A DNA stretch of 64,000 nt from Caenibius sp964466155 (GCA_964466155.1 CAYXMY010000001.1:1-64000), one strand, 5' to 3'. Shown: positions 50,896-60,049, numbered from the stretch's first letter. Translations and numbers: made by a program. Notes: generated by a model from the letters alone, not told the origin.

Positions 50896-50909
50896 TTCTA
50901 CGCATATAA
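50896..50909 (-). promoter_or_regulatory. Promoter with shared TGCGTAGAA element of the SnoaL-like gene
   Basis: On the minus strand TTATAT (50909-50904) is a -10 candidate and TGCGTAGAA (50904-50896) follows it, about 64 bases upstream of the start at 50832. The second half of the inverted repeat seen at 31901-31928 is not conserved here. Confidence 0.4.
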
Positions 50910-50966
50910 AAGTTCATACTGCATGATATTTACCAAATGCGCCACAACCGGGAAACAGGAAACGCG

Positions 50967-51848
50967 ATGAGCCAGTATAACACGATCCGCTACGAAACCG
51001 ATGACGGCTTGCTGCGGCTGACACTCAACCGCCCGGACAATCTCAACGCCTTCACGGTCGAAATGGCCGACGAACTGGAAGACGCCTATCGCCGGGCCAA
51101 TGGCGACGATGCCGTGCGGGCGATTGTCGTCACCGGGGAAGGCAAGGCGTTCTGCGCGGGGATGGACCTGTCCACCGGCGGCAATGTCTTCGGGCTCGAC
51201 GAAAGCCAGTCCCCCACGCTGGCGGACTTGCAGGAACGGCCGGTGCGAGAGGCGATTGAACGCGGCGTGCGCGATACCGGCGGGCGCGTGGCGCTGGCGA
51301 TGTACGATTGCCTCAAGCCCATCGTCGGCGCGATCAACGGCGCGGCGGTGGGCATCGGCGCCACGATGACACTGCCGATGGATTTCCGCCTTGCCTCCGA
51401 CCGGGCGCGGATCGGCTTCGTCTTCGGTCGGCTGGGGATCACACCGGAAGCCTGCTCCACCTGGTTCCTGCCGCGCATCGTCGGCATGCAGCAGGCGCTC
51501 GAATGGCTGTACAAGGCCGATATCTTCGATGCTGCCGAAGCGCTGGACAAGGGGCTGGTCCGCTCCGTCCACGCGCCGGACGATCTGGTCGATGCAGCAT
51601 GCGCGTTCGCCCGCTCGCTGGTGGCCGACCGCTCGCCTGTCAGCATCGGCTTGATCCGCCAGATGATGATGCACAACCCCGCCCAGCCCCACCCGCGCGC
51701 CGCGCATGACGTGGAATCGCTGGCGATGTTCTATTCCAGCATCGGCGATGGGAAGGAAGGCGTGCAGGCCTTTCTGGAAAAGCGCGCACCCGCGTTTTCC
51801 GGCAAGGCGTCCGCCATGCCGCCATTCTATCCCTGGCACGAAGACTGA
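50967..51848 (+). CDS. Enoyl-CoA hydratase/isomerase family protein
   Basis: The protein has 293 residues starting MSQYNTIRYETDDGLLRLTL with AGGAAA upstream. GKAFCAGMDLSTGG and INGAAVGIGATMTLPMDFRLAS give the oxyanion hole. FGRLGITPEACSTWFLPRIVG replaces the usual E-x2-LG region, with the Glu in the PEACST segment. The insertion near residues 70-95 (GLDESQSPTLADLQERP) and the tail MPPFYPWHED are seen in longer crotonases of actinobacteria and sphingomonads. It is the last catabolic gene before the housekeeping block. Confidence 0.88.
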   Translation: MSQYNTIRYETDDGLLRLTLNRPDNLNAFTVEMADELEDAYRRANGDDAVRAIVVTGEGKAFCAGMDLSTGGNVFGLDESQSPTLADLQERPVREAIERGVRDTGGRVALAMYDCLKPIVGAINGAAVGIGATMTLPMDFRLASDRARIGFVFGRLGITPEACSTWFLPRIVGMQQALEWLYKADIFDAAEALDKGLVRSVHAPDDLVDAACAFARSLVADRSPVSIGLIRQMMMHNPAQPHPRAAHDVESLAMFYSSIGDGKEGVQAFLEKRAPAFSGKASAMPPFYPWHED

Positions 51849-51891
51849 TACACGCTGACGGAAGGCACGACCGCAAGGCCACGCCTGTGGG

Positions 51892-52965
51892 CTAGGCGGG
51901 AGTCCGCTGCCGCTGCTCGGTCGCCATGCTCCAGACCGCCATGAACAGCGCGGCAATCATCGGCCCGACAATGAACCCGTTGAGGCCGAAGATGCTCAGG
52001 CCCGACAGCGTCGCGATCAGGACCACGAAATCGGGCATCCGCGTGTCCTTGCCGACGAGAATCGGGCGCAGGAGATTGTCCACCATGCCGATCACGAACA
52101 GGCCGCATACCGTCAGGATCACCCCTTCGGTAACCGAACCCGTCACCAGCAGATAGACCGCCACCGGCACCCACACGGCCCCCGTACCGACCGCCGGAAC
52201 GAGCGAGAAGAAGCCCATCAGCACGCCCCACAGCAGCGCGCCCTCTATCCCCAGTGCCCAGAAGATCGTCCCGCCCAGCACGCCCTGCACGATGGCGACA
52301 ACCACCGTCCCTTTCATCGTGGCGCGCACCACGACCACGAAATGATGCAGCAGGGCATCGCGTTCGGCACTGCGCAGCGGGATCGCGGGGAGAATCTTGC
52401 GCCCCAGGGTATCCCCGTCCCGCAACAGGAAGAACGTAAGGTAAAGCATGACACCCAGGGAGGCGACGAACTTGAGCGCCCCCTGCCCGATATTCAGCGC
52501 CCGCGTTGCGAGGGCCTGCACCCCGCTGGCGATACCGCCGCCAAACATATCTCTCAGCGAATCGATATCGCTGATATCAACCGCGTTGACCGCGTGCCGT
52601 GCCCAGGCGGGCAGCGAGGCAATGAAGTGCTGCGCCATCCCGGCGATATCGACCTGTCCGGCTTCGAATTTGGCGTAGATCGACAGCCCTTCCTGCACCA
52701 GCGCCGCACCGAGCAGGATGGCAGGCACGATAACGAGCGCAACGATCAATAGCAGCGTCAGCCCAGTCGCCAGATTCCTCTTGCCACCAAGCCAGCGGAT
52801 CATCCGTGAATTGAGCGGATCGAACAAGATAGCGACCACGACACCCCAGAGGATGGCACCGAAATAGGGCGCGATCAGCAGGGCAAAACCGATGGTGACC
52901 AGAATGAGGACGATCAGAAAGCCCCCGTCTTCCAGCCTGAATTTGCGCGGTTCGCCTCCGTTCAT
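51892..52965 (-). CDS. AI-2E family transporter (PerM/TqsA-like membrane protein)
   Basis: The protein has 357 residues with about seven to eight membrane segments (FLIVLILVTIGFALLIAPYF, LTLLLIVALVIVPAILLGAA, GVMLYLTFFLLRDGDTLG and VVVAIVQGVLGGTIFWALGI among them). The FLLRDGD element and the last conserved region FGLNGFIVGPMIAALFMAVW are family hallmarks. Members export small molecules or ions; few have known substrates. There is no sign of quorum-sensing genes here. It is a single gene. Confidence 0.9.
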   Translation of the reverse strand: MNGGEPRKFRLEDGGFLIVLILVTIGFALLIAPYFGAILWGVVVAILFDPLNSRMIRWLGGKRNLATGLTLLLIVALVIVPAILLGAALVQEGLSIYAKFEAGQVDIAGMAQHFIASLPAWARHAVNAVDISDIDSLRDMFGGGIASGVQALATRALNIGQGALKFVASLGVMLYLTFFLLRDGDTLGRKILPAIPLRSAERDALLHHFVVVVRATMKGTVVVAIVQGVLGGTIFWALGIEGALLWGVLMGFFSLVPAVGTGAVWVPVAVYLLVTGSVTEGVILTVCGLFVIGMVDNLLRPILVGKDTRMPDFVVLIATLSGLSIFGLNGFIVGPMIAALFMAVWSMATEQRQRTPA

Positions 52966-53050
52966 ATCGTGTGCTTCGCATCAATGCGGCGAAGAATCCA
53001 TCGTCTATTTGAACGAAGCGAGTCCACAACAGGCCGGATATGCCCCCTAG

Positions 53051-53518
53051 TCAGCCCCGCCCGCGATAGTTGGCCACACCCTGACAGGCCACCCACCCCC
53101 CTCCGGGGGCGGTGCCGGATTGCCAGAACACATCGATGGGAATGCCCCCGCGCGGATACCAGTAACCGCCGATACGCAGCCAACGCGGCTGCATCTCGTC
53201 GAACAGGCGTTGCCCGATACCGACGGTCACATCTTCGTGGAATCCATTGTGATTACGAAAGCTTCCCAGAAACAGCTTGAGCGATTTCGATTCGACGATG
53301 GTTTCACCGGGCGCATAATCGATCACCAGATGGGCAAAATCGGGTTGACCTGTCACCGGGCAAAGCGAAGTGAATTCGGGCGCGGAAAAGCGGATGGTGT
53401 ATAACGCGCCCACGCGGGGATTGGGCACATAGTCCAGCACGGCTTCCTCTGGCGAAGAAGGAAGGTTACTGTGCTGCCCCAAGTGGAGGGGCGCGCCATG
53501 CGGTTTGTCGTTGCTCAT
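53051..53518 (-). CDS. queF: NADPH-dependent 7-cyano-7-deazaguanine reductase QueF (type I)
   Basis: The protein has 155 residues, the length of the unimodular (YkvM-type) QueF. The QueF motif ESKSLKLFLGSFRNH is present, as are the nucleophile Cys in FTSLCPVTGQPDFAH and the Asp/His in NHNGFHED. The enzyme reduces preQ0 to preQ1 in queuosine synthesis. It is divergent from the 53628 gene with a 109-base gap. Confidence 0.95.
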   Translation of the reverse strand: MSNDKPHGAPLHLGQHSNLPSSPEEAVLDYVPNPRVGALYTIRFSAPEFTSLCPVTGQPDFAHLVIDYAPGETIVESKSLKLFLGSFRNHNGFHEDVTVGIGQRLFDEMQPRWLRIGGYWYPRGGIPIDVFWQSGTAPGGGWVACQGVANYRGRG

Positions 53519-53627
53519 AATCCGCTGATGCCGCGATCGGGTGCAATGCACAAGATGGCGAATTGACGCGGTGCGTTCATCCGCTATTCAGCGCGCCCTG
53601 CGCTTGAGCGCACATAGGTGGCAAGTC

Positions 53628-55019
53628 ATGATTCCTAAGGCGACACGGATAGCACTGGCGACAACGGCGTTGGCGGCCGCAGTGTCCGCGCACGCCCAGA
53701 CCACGGGCGAAGGTCTGGAAAACTTCCGCCTGCGGCCGACCGCCCCCAACATTCAAGGGCCGACAACGCCGGACAACCCGATTATCGAGCGCCCCGCGCC
53801 GCAACCGCAGCCAAGCCAGCCCCCAAAAGCCGCCCCTCCGGTATCCAAGCCGGAAACGCCTAAGGCGGAAACCCCCAAGGCACCGCCTGCCAAGGCCGAG
53901 ACGGCAAAGACTGCTGCGCCCCGCACGAACGAGGCGAAACCTGCCAATGCGTCCAGACAGGAACCTGTCCGTCCGCACACTCCGACAACCGGCCAACCCG
54001 CCCCCAAACCGGCAGCAGACGCGAACAAACCGGTGGCGGATGCGAAGTCCGGGCAAGTTCCGCCGGCCCCGGCGCCAACCGCACCGCCGGTAGCGGTAAA
54101 CCCGGCACCGACACCGGCTGCCCCTCAGCCCACACCGCAAGCAGCGCCTTCGCAACCGCAAGTGGCCCCCGCTCAGCCGGCAGCAGCGGCCCTCCCGCCT
54201 TTACCCGGCGAGAGTGCCACGAACGGCAAGCCGTGGTGGCTTTATCCCGCGCTGGCGCTCCTGCTGCTTTGCATCGTCATTGGGGGCCTGTTGTTCTGGC
54301 GCAAACGCCGCGATCAGGCGCAGTTCGACACCATCATGGCAATCGAACGGCCCCGCCTGCAACCGGCGGAGGGCGGCACAACGCAAGTTCAACCGCCAAT
54401 CCCCGCACCGGAACCGGAGAGCCTGCCCGAACCAGCCGCAGCCACCGTTGCGCCGGAGGTTGCAACCGCGCCCGCGGCACCTGCGGCGCAAAAGCCGCCC
54501 ACGGTCAACGATCATGCATCCCCCCCGCTGGGGTGCATGCTGGAAACCACCAGCCTCAGCGTTTCGCTGGTCAACGCCACATTGGCGTATCAGGTCACGC
54601 TCGCCAACGCATCGAACGAACCGATCCGCAATCTGGCGATTTTCGGCGATCTCGTGTCCGCCCACGCCTCCGTGCCGATGGACGAGCAACTTGCCGGGCC
54701 AGGCGCGGCAAGTGCGCCGCTGCATCGGTTGCCTGAACTGCCCGCCGGACAGACCATCTCGTTCAACGGCCAGTTGCGCCTGCCGCTCAACGCCATTCGC
54801 GCCGTGCGCAGCGAGCAGGCCGTCATGTTCATCCCTCTCGCGCGGATGCGGGTCGAGGCGGAGGGACTGCCCAAAGCCGTGATCCAGACGTGCGTGATCG
54901 GGCAGAAGCCGAACGGCCCCGGCGCTGGCCTACGCCCCTTCCGGCTCGATACCGGCCCCCGTATCTATCCCGACATCGGCCAGCGCGCACTGGACGTGCC
55001 GACGCCTCAGGCGGCCTGA
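53628..55019 (+). CDS. Pro/Ala-rich membrane-anchored protein of unknown function
   Basis: The protein has 463 residues. It has a signal peptide (MIPKATRIALATTALAAAVS, cleavage near AHA-QTT), then about 170 residues of Pro/Ala/Lys-rich low-complexity sequence, then one membrane segment (WWLYPALALLLLCIVIGGLL, FW, KRRR) near residues 205-225. A second Pro-rich spacer precedes a folded domain of about 170 residues from LGCMLETTSLSVSLVNATLA to the end, with an all-beta, immunoglobulin-like strand pattern (AYQVTLANASNEPIRNLAIF). I do not recognise a named function. The proline-rich part suggests a periplasmic spacer. Confidence 0.75.
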   Translation: MIPKATRIALATTALAAAVSAHAQTTGEGLENFRLRPTAPNIQGPTTPDNPIIERPAPQPQPSQPPKAAPPVSKPETPKAETPKAPPAKAETAKTAAPRTNEAKPANASRQEPVRPHTPTTGQPAPKPAADANKPVADAKSGQVPPAPAPTAPPVAVNPAPTPAAPQPTPQAAPSQPQVAPAQPAAAALPPLPGESATNGKPWWLYPALALLLLCIVIGGLLFWRKRRDQAQFDTIMAIERPRLQPAEGGTTQVQPPIPAPEPESLPEPAAATVAPEVATAPAAPAAQKPPTVNDHASPPLGCMLETTSLSVSLVNATLAYQVTLANASNEPIRNLAIFGDLVSAHASVPMDEQLAGPGAASAPLHRLPELPAGQTISFNGQLRLPLNAIRAVRSEQAVMFIPLARMRVEAEGLPKAVIQTCVIGQKPNGPGAGLRPFRLDTGPRIYPDIGQRALDVPTPQAA

Positions 55020-55061
55020 ACCCCCTCGACCTGCGGTGCCCCCGCCGCTAGGTTTCAGCGG

Positions 55062-56294
55062 GTGAAGAACGACGATCCATTCGCAGACTCGGGCATCGGG
55101 ACCCGTCTCACCATCGCAGGACGGCGGCCGGAATGGACCGGCACGCCCGGACACCCCGGCAGCGTAGTCAATCCGCCGGTCTGGCGGGCGAGCACGCACC
55201 TCTACTCCGACACCGCCGCCCTTAAGAAGGGCGCACAGGCCGGGGATGAAAACCGGTTCTACTATGGCCGTCGCGGCGCCCCCACCCAATGGGCGCTGGC
55301 CGAAGCTTTGACTCAACTGGAACCTGGCGCGGCGGGCACCCTGCTCTATCCCAGCGGTGTCGCCGCCATCGCCGGGGCTTTGCTGGCGCTGGTCAAGCCG
55401 GGCGACCATCTGTTGATGGCCGACAATGTCTATGAACCCAGCCGCAACATCGGGCGCGGGCTTCTTGCCGGTCTCGGTGTGGAGACAGAATTCTTCGACC
55501 CGCTCGATACCGACGGCTTCGCGCGGCTGATCCGGCCCAACACGCGCGCCGCCCTGTTCGAGGCGCCGGGCAGCCTGACGATGGAAGTGCCGGATATTCC
55601 GGCTTTCACCGCAATCGCCCGCGACAAGGGCGTCATCAGCCTGATCGACAACACCTGGGCCAGCCCGCTGGGCTTCCCCGCGTTGGAGCGCGGCTGCGAT
55701 ATCGCGATCATGTCGCTGACGAAACATGTCGGCGGCCATTCGGATGTGATGATGGGCAGCGTTGCGGCGGGGAAAGAGCTTTATCCCAGATTGCGCCGCA
55801 CTTACCTTCAGCTTGGCCATGTCGTCTCGCCCGACGATGCCGCGCTTGCCTTGCGCGGCCTGCGCACATTGCAGGTCCGGCTGGAACGCTCTTCCGCCAG
55901 CGCGCTCATCCTTGCGAAATGGCTCTCCATCCGGCCCGAAGTCGCACAGGTGCTTTGCCCCATGCTTCCCGGCGCACCGGGGCATGAGACATGGGCCAGC
56001 ACCTTCAAGGGCGGCTGCGGCCTGTTCAGTTTCCTGTTCAGGAACACCGACGAGGCTGCGCGGGCACGCTTCATCGACGCTTTGAACCTGTTCGGCATCG
56101 GCTATAGCTGGGGCGGTTTCGAAAGCCTCGTCGTGCCCGTCGACCCGGCAGGGGCTCGCAGCGCCACCCCATGGCCGCCCGCCGGCGTTCCAGCAGAAGG
56201 CCGCTTCGGCGTAAGGCTGTCCATCGGGCTGGAAGAACCCGCCGACCTGATCGCCGATCTCGAACAAGCCTTTGCCCGGATGCGCGAAGGATGA
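55062..56294 (+). CDS. metC: Cystathionine beta-lyase (PLP, Cys/Met metabolism family)
   Basis: The protein has 410 residues and starts with GTG at 55062. The family elements are RFYYGRRGAPTQWALAEAL, LYPSGVAAIAGALLALV, DNVYEPSRNI, IDNTWASPLGFPALERG, and the PLP lysine in MSLTKHVGGHSDVMMGS. It cleaves cystathionine to homocysteine, pyruvate and ammonia. Its stop overlaps the mechanosensitive channel start by four bases. Confidence 0.93.
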   Translation: MKNDDPFADSGIGTRLTIAGRRPEWTGTPGHPGSVVNPPVWRASTHLYSDTAALKKGAQAGDENRFYYGRRGAPTQWALAEALTQLEPGAAGTLLYPSGVAAIAGALLALVKPGDHLLMADNVYEPSRNIGRGLLAGLGVETEFFDPLDTDGFARLIRPNTRAALFEAPGSLTMEVPDIPAFTAIARDKGVISLIDNTWASPLGFPALERGCDIAIMSLTKHVGGHSDVMMGSVAAGKELYPRLRRTYLQLGHVVSPDDAALALRGLRTLQVRLERSSASALILAKWLSIRPEVAQVLCPMLPGAPGHETWASTFKGGCGLFSFLFRNTDEAARARFIDALNLFGIGYSWGGFESLVVPVDPAGARSATPWPPAGVPAEGRFGVRLSIGLEEPADLIADLEQAFARMREG

Positions 56295-57262
56295 GCGGCA
56301 TGTCAGGCGCGGATGGCATCAAGGAAGCCGTTTCGTCGGAAAACCTGACAATGGGCAAACTCGTCCGGGCGCTCGACAGTTATAGCATCGATATCGGCAA
56401 GACCCACGTTTCGCTGTGGGACGGGCTGGTTGTGCTGTTCGTCATCGTCGCCGTGGTCCTGCTGGCCTATTTCACCAGCAAGCTTTCGCACCATCTGCTC
56501 AAGCGCATTTCCGGGCTGGACGAGGCGCAGAAGCTGCTGATCGACAAGATCGCCAGCATCGCGGTGTGGACGCTCGCGATCTTTATCGGGATCGATTTCC
56601 TCGGGATCGACCTCACCGCTCTGGCCGTGTTTTCCGGCGCCTTCGGCCTCGCCATCGGCTTCGGCCTGCAAAAGACGCTGGGCAATCTGATTGCCGGCAT
56701 CATCCTTTTGATGGACCGTTCGATCAAACCGGGCGACGTGATCGCCGTCAGCGACATGAGCGGGCGGGAAAGCTTCGGCCAGATCCGCAAGATCGGCATC
56801 CGTGCGATTTCCGTCACCACGCGGGATATGAAGGAATATCTCATTCCGAATGAGAACCTGATGGTCAATCAGGTGGAAAACTGGTCCTACAGCACGCGCA
56901 ATGTGCGCATCCGGGTGCCGGTGCCAGTGGCATTCGGCACCGATCTCGACCTTGCCGAAAAGCTGATGATGCAGGCGACGAAAGAAGCCGCGCGCGTGCT
57001 TGAGCTTCCTGAACCGAAGGTCTTGCTGATGAACTTCGGCGAGAACGCGATCCAATTCGAAATCCGCTTCTGGATCGACGATCCCGAAGATGGAATCGGT
57101 GCGGTGCGTTCCGATGTGCTGAAAGGCGTGTGGCGCCTGTTCATCGAGCATGGAATCCGCGTGCCCTACCCCCAGCGCGAAGTTCACTTCAAAAATGCCC
57201 TGCAATTGGACGAAATCACGCCCGCCCCGCGCCGCCAAAACCTTGAAAAGCCGGATAATTGA
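56291..57262 (+). CDS. MscS-family mechanosensitive ion channel
   Basis: The protein has 323 residues starting MSGMSGADGIKEAV. It has an N-terminal membrane helix (LWDGLVVLFVIVAVVLLAYF), a second helix (IASIAVWTLAIFIGIDFLGI), and the pore-lining helix (ALAVFSGAFGLAIGFGLQKT, then LGNLIAGIILL), with the Gly/Ala packing of MscS. The beta domain follows (VSDMSGRESFGQIRKIGIRA, NLMVNQVENWS), and the C-terminal alpha/beta part ends at about residue 310. It releases solutes on hypo-osmotic shock. Confidence 0.93.
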   Translation: MSGMSGADGIKEAVSSENLTMGKLVRALDSYSIDIGKTHVSLWDGLVVLFVIVAVVLLAYFTSKLSHHLLKRISGLDEAQKLLIDKIASIAVWTLAIFIGIDFLGIDLTALAVFSGAFGLAIGFGLQKTLGNLIAGIILLMDRSIKPGDVIAVSDMSGRESFGQIRKIGIRAISVTTRDMKEYLIPNENLMVNQVENWSYSTRNVRIRVPVPVAFGTDLDLAEKLMMQATKEAARVLELPEPKVLLMNFGENAIQFEIRFWIDDPEDGIGAVRSDVLKGVWRLFIEHGIRVPYPQREVHFKNALQLDEITPAPRRQNLEKPDN

Positions 57263-57334
57263 GCACCGCCGGGCGTGGAGTAAAGATCAGCTAATCACCG
57301 GCAAAACCATTCTCACTGGAACAATTGCGCCGGA

Positions 57335-57350
57335 ACGGCCATTTGGCCGT
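57335..57350 (+). repeat. Perfect hairpin abutting the cobA start
   Basis: ACGGCC (57335-57340), loop ATTT, and GGCCGT (57345-57350) form a 6-bp perfect stem ending one base before the ATG at 57352, where a ribosome binding site would be expected. It could limit translation of the first gene of the sulfate operon, or it may mean the true start is elsewhere, for example TTG at 57325. Confidence 0.4.
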
Positions 57351-57351
57351 C

Positions 57352-58119
57352 ATGACACATAGCCCTGCTATCGGAACAGTGCATCTGGTGGGCGCCGGCC
57401 CTGGCGATCCCGACCTGTTGACCCTGCGCGCCGCGCGGCTGATTATGCGCGCCAAGCTGATCGTTCACGATGGCCTCGTCGAACCGGCCGTTCTCGAACT
57501 GGCAAAGCCAGGCACGCGGATGATTTCCGTCGCCAAGCGCCGCGCGCGGCATACGATGCCACAGGAAGACATCAACGCTCTGCTGGTGCGCGAAGCGCTG
57601 GCTGGCAACGATGTCGTGCGGCTGAAAGGCGGCGATCCGTTCATTTTCGGCCGCGGCGGGGAAGAAGCCGAAGCCTGCCACGCCGCTGGCGTACCTGTCG
57701 AGATCGTCCCCGGCATCAGCGCCGCCATGGGCGCGGCGGCGGCGGCGCAAATCCCCCTGACCCATCGAGAAAACGCCAGCATCGTCAGCTTCGTTGCCGG
57801 GCAGTGCAAGAGCTTGACCGAGCAGGATTGGGTTGGCCTTGCCGGAAAGGGCCGCACGCTGGTGATCTACATGGGCGTGAAGACCGCCCCGCAGATCGCG
57901 GAAAAGCTGATAACGGACGGGCTCGCCCCCGATGTGCCGGTGGCCGTGGTTGAAAACGCCGCGCGTTCGGATATGCGCGTTCTGCGTACCGCTCTGGCGG
58001 GGCTGCCCGATCTCGTGATTCGCGCGAAGGTCAAAAGCCCGGCCCTCATTATCATCGGCGATGTGACTGCGCGCGAAAATGCCGCGCTGGCCCGCGTCGC
58101 TCTGGAGGCAATGTCATGA
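57352..58119 (+). CDS. cobA: Uroporphyrinogen-III C-methyltransferase (SUMT)
   Basis: The protein has 255 residues. GTVHLVGAGPGDPDLLTLRA, VVRLKGGDPFIFGRGGEEAE and VEIVPGISAAMGAAAAAQIP are the SAM- and substrate-binding motifs of SUMT. It methylates uroporphyrinogen III to precorrin-2, the precursor of sirohaem for the sulfite reductase encoded next but one. It opens the operon cobA-DUF2849-cysI-DUF934-cysH, whose genes overlap or abut. Confidence 0.93.
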   Translation: MTHSPAIGTVHLVGAGPGDPDLLTLRAARLIMRAKLIVHDGLVEPAVLELAKPGTRMISVAKRRARHTMPQEDINALLVREALAGNDVVRLKGGDPFIFGRGGEEAEACHAAGVPVEIVPGISAAMGAAAAAQIPLTHRENASIVSFVAGQCKSLTEQDWVGLAGKGRTLVIYMGVKTAPQIAEKLITDGLAPDVPVAVVENAARSDMRVLRTALAGLPDLVIRAKVKSPALIIIGDVTARENAALARVALEAMS

Positions 58120-58415
58120 AGATCCTGACCGGAAACGACCTCAAGACCGGGGCCGTCACCTGGTGGACCGGCCAAGACTGGTCGCTCCATGTGGAGGATG
58201 CGGCCGATGTCGGTGTTGAAGCCGATGCCATCGCCGCCCGCGAAGAAGGCGCCCGCCGCGTCAATGCGCCTTATGCCATCGACGCCGTGCGCGAAGAAAC
58301 GGGCGGCGTTCGCCCCGCCCATATCAAGGACCGCATCCGCGCGCTCGGCCCGACCGTGCGCCCCGACCTAACTCTCAAGCCGGCTGATCCCGAAGTCGGC
58401 AACTGGGTGATCTGA
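58116..58415 (+). CDS. DUF2849 protein of the sulfite reductase operon
   Basis: The protein has 99 residues, starting MKILTGNDLKTGAVTWWTGQ and overlapping cobA by four bases and cysI by one. The family is small, soluble and almost always placed directly before an alphaproteobacterial sulfite reductase. It has no known catalytic motif and presumably assists expression or assembly of CysI. The sequence shows only an alpha/beta chain with a conserved TWWTG. Confidence 0.9.
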   Translation: MKILTGNDLKTGAVTWWTGQDWSLHVEDAADVGVEADAIAAREEGARRVNAPYAIDAVREETGGVRPAHIKDRIRALGPTVRPDLTLKPADPEVGNWVI

Positions 58416-60049
58416 TGTATCGTTATGACCAATACGACCAGGCAATGGTCGATACCCGCGTCGCGGAATTCCGCGACCAGACCAAGCGCCGCATCGAAGG
58501 CAGGCTGAGCGAGGACCAGTTCAAGCCGCTGCGCCTCCAGAACGGTCTCTATCTCCAGCTGCATGCCTACATGCTGCGCGTGGCCGTGCCCTATGGCACG
58601 CTCAGTTCCGCGCAGATGCATGTGCTGGCCGATATCGCGGACAAGTATGACCGCGGCTACGGCCACTTCACCACCCGCCAGAACATCCAGTACAACTGGA
58701 TCAAGCTGGAAGATGCGCCCGACATCTTGGCCGATCTGGCCAAAGTCGAAATGCATGCGATCCAGACGAGCGGCAACTGCATCCGCAACATCAGTTCCGA
58801 TCAGTTCGCAGGCGCCACGGCCGATGAAATCATCGATCCGCGCCCCTATGCGGAACTGCTGCGCCAGTGGTCGAGCTTCCATCCGGAATTCCTCGCTCTG
58901 CCGCGTAAGTTCAAGATCGCGGTGATCGCCAGCGATACCGACCGCGCGGCGATGAAGCTGCACGATATCGGCATTCGCCTGGTGAAGAACGATGCGGGCG
59001 AACTGGGCGCTGCATTCTATGTCGGTGGCGGCATGGGCCGTACGCCGATGGTCGCGCCGCTGATCCGCGACTTCGTGCCGCTAGACCAGCTCATCACCTA
59101 TTCCGAAGCCTGCCTGCGGGTTTACAACCGCTATGGCCGCCGCGACAACAAGTACAAGGCGCGGATCAAGATCCTCGTCCATGAACTGGGCAAGGACGAA
59201 TACGCCCGCCAGGTGGAGGAAGAATTCGCCCACCTGCTGACGCAGAACATCGAACCGCCGCTCGCGGAGCTGGAACGGATTGCCGCCCACTTCACCGATC
59301 CCGCATTCGAAACCGGGGTGAGCGACGATCTCGATCTTTCCGATCCCGATTTCGCCCTGTGGGTGGAGCGCAACTGCTCGGCCCATAAGCAGCCGGGTTA
59401 CATCATCGCCAATATCAGCCTGAAGCCGGTCGGCGGCATTCCGGGCGATGCCTCTGCCGCGCAAATCCACCTGATGGCCGATCTCGCCAAGGCATACAGC
59501 TTCGACGAACTGCGCGTGACGCATGCGCAGAACATCGTGCTGCCCCATGTGAAGAAGGCCGATCTCTACACCCTGTGGCAGAAGCTGGAAGCGGCGGACC
59601 TCGGCACGGCGAATATCGACACCATCGAGGACATCATCGCCTGCCCCGGCCTCGATTATTGCAGCCTCGCCAACGCGCGTTCGATCCCGGTGGCGCAGAA
59701 GATCGCCACGCGCTTCGCCGAAACCGGCAAGAGCGACACGCTGGGCGAATTGAAGCTCAAGATCAGCGGCTGCATCAACGCCTGCGGGCACCACCATGCG
59801 GGCCACATCGGCATCCTCGGAGTCGATCGCAAGGGCGTGGAGAACTACCAGCTCCTGCTCGGCGGCTGCGAGGGCGACGATACTTCGCTCGGCACTATCA
59901 CCGGGCCGGGCTTCGATGAAAACGGCATTGTCGGCGCCGTCGAAAAGGCGACCGACGTCTATCTCGCCAACCGGCAGGACGGGGAACGCTTCCTCGACAC
60001 CTATCGCCGGATCGGCATGGCACCCTTCAAGGAGGCGCTTTATGGTTGA
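58415..60049 (+). CDS. cysI: Sulfite reductase haemoprotein (sirohaem/[4Fe-4S])
   Basis: The protein has 544 residues with two ferredoxin-like half-domains (YGHFTTRQNIQYNWIKLED near residue 80). The four cluster ligands are CPGLDYC and CINAC: ACPGLDYCSLANARS, then KISGCINACGHHHAGHIG. It reduces sulfite to sulfide. The gene order with cobA, DUF2849, DUF934 and cysH assigns it to assimilatory sulfate reduction rather than nitrite reduction. Confidence 0.93.
   Translation: MYRYDQYDQAMVDTRVAEFRDQTKRRIEGRLSEDQFKPLRLQNGLYLQLHAYMLRVAVPYGTLSSAQMHVLADIADKYDRGYGHFTTRQNIQYNWIKLEDAPDILADLAKVEMHAIQTSGNCIRNISSDQFAGATADEIIDPRPYAELLRQWSSFHPEFLALPRKFKIAVIASDTDRAAMKLHDIGIRLVKNDAGELGAAFYVGGGMGRTPMVAPLIRDFVPLDQLITYSEACLRVYNRYGRRDNKYKARIKILVHELGKDEYARQVEEEFAHLLTQNIEPPLAELERIAAHFTDPAFETGVSDDLDLSDPDFALWVERNCSAHKQPGYIIANISLKPVGGIPGDASAAQIHLMADLAKAYSFDELRVTHAQNIVLPHVKKADLYTLWQKLEAADLGTANIDTIEDIIACPGLDYCSLANARSIPVAQKIATRFAETGKSDTLGELKLKISGCINACGHHHAGHIGILGVDRKGVENYQLLLGGCEGDDTSLGTITGPGFDENGIVGAVEKATDVYLANRQDGERFLDTYRRIGMAPFKEALYG

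Noticed and set aside
54993..55062. SAM riboswitch or other leader before metC
   Set aside because: Only about 42 bases separate the genes, too short for a riboswitch aptamer, and no characteristic helix was seen.
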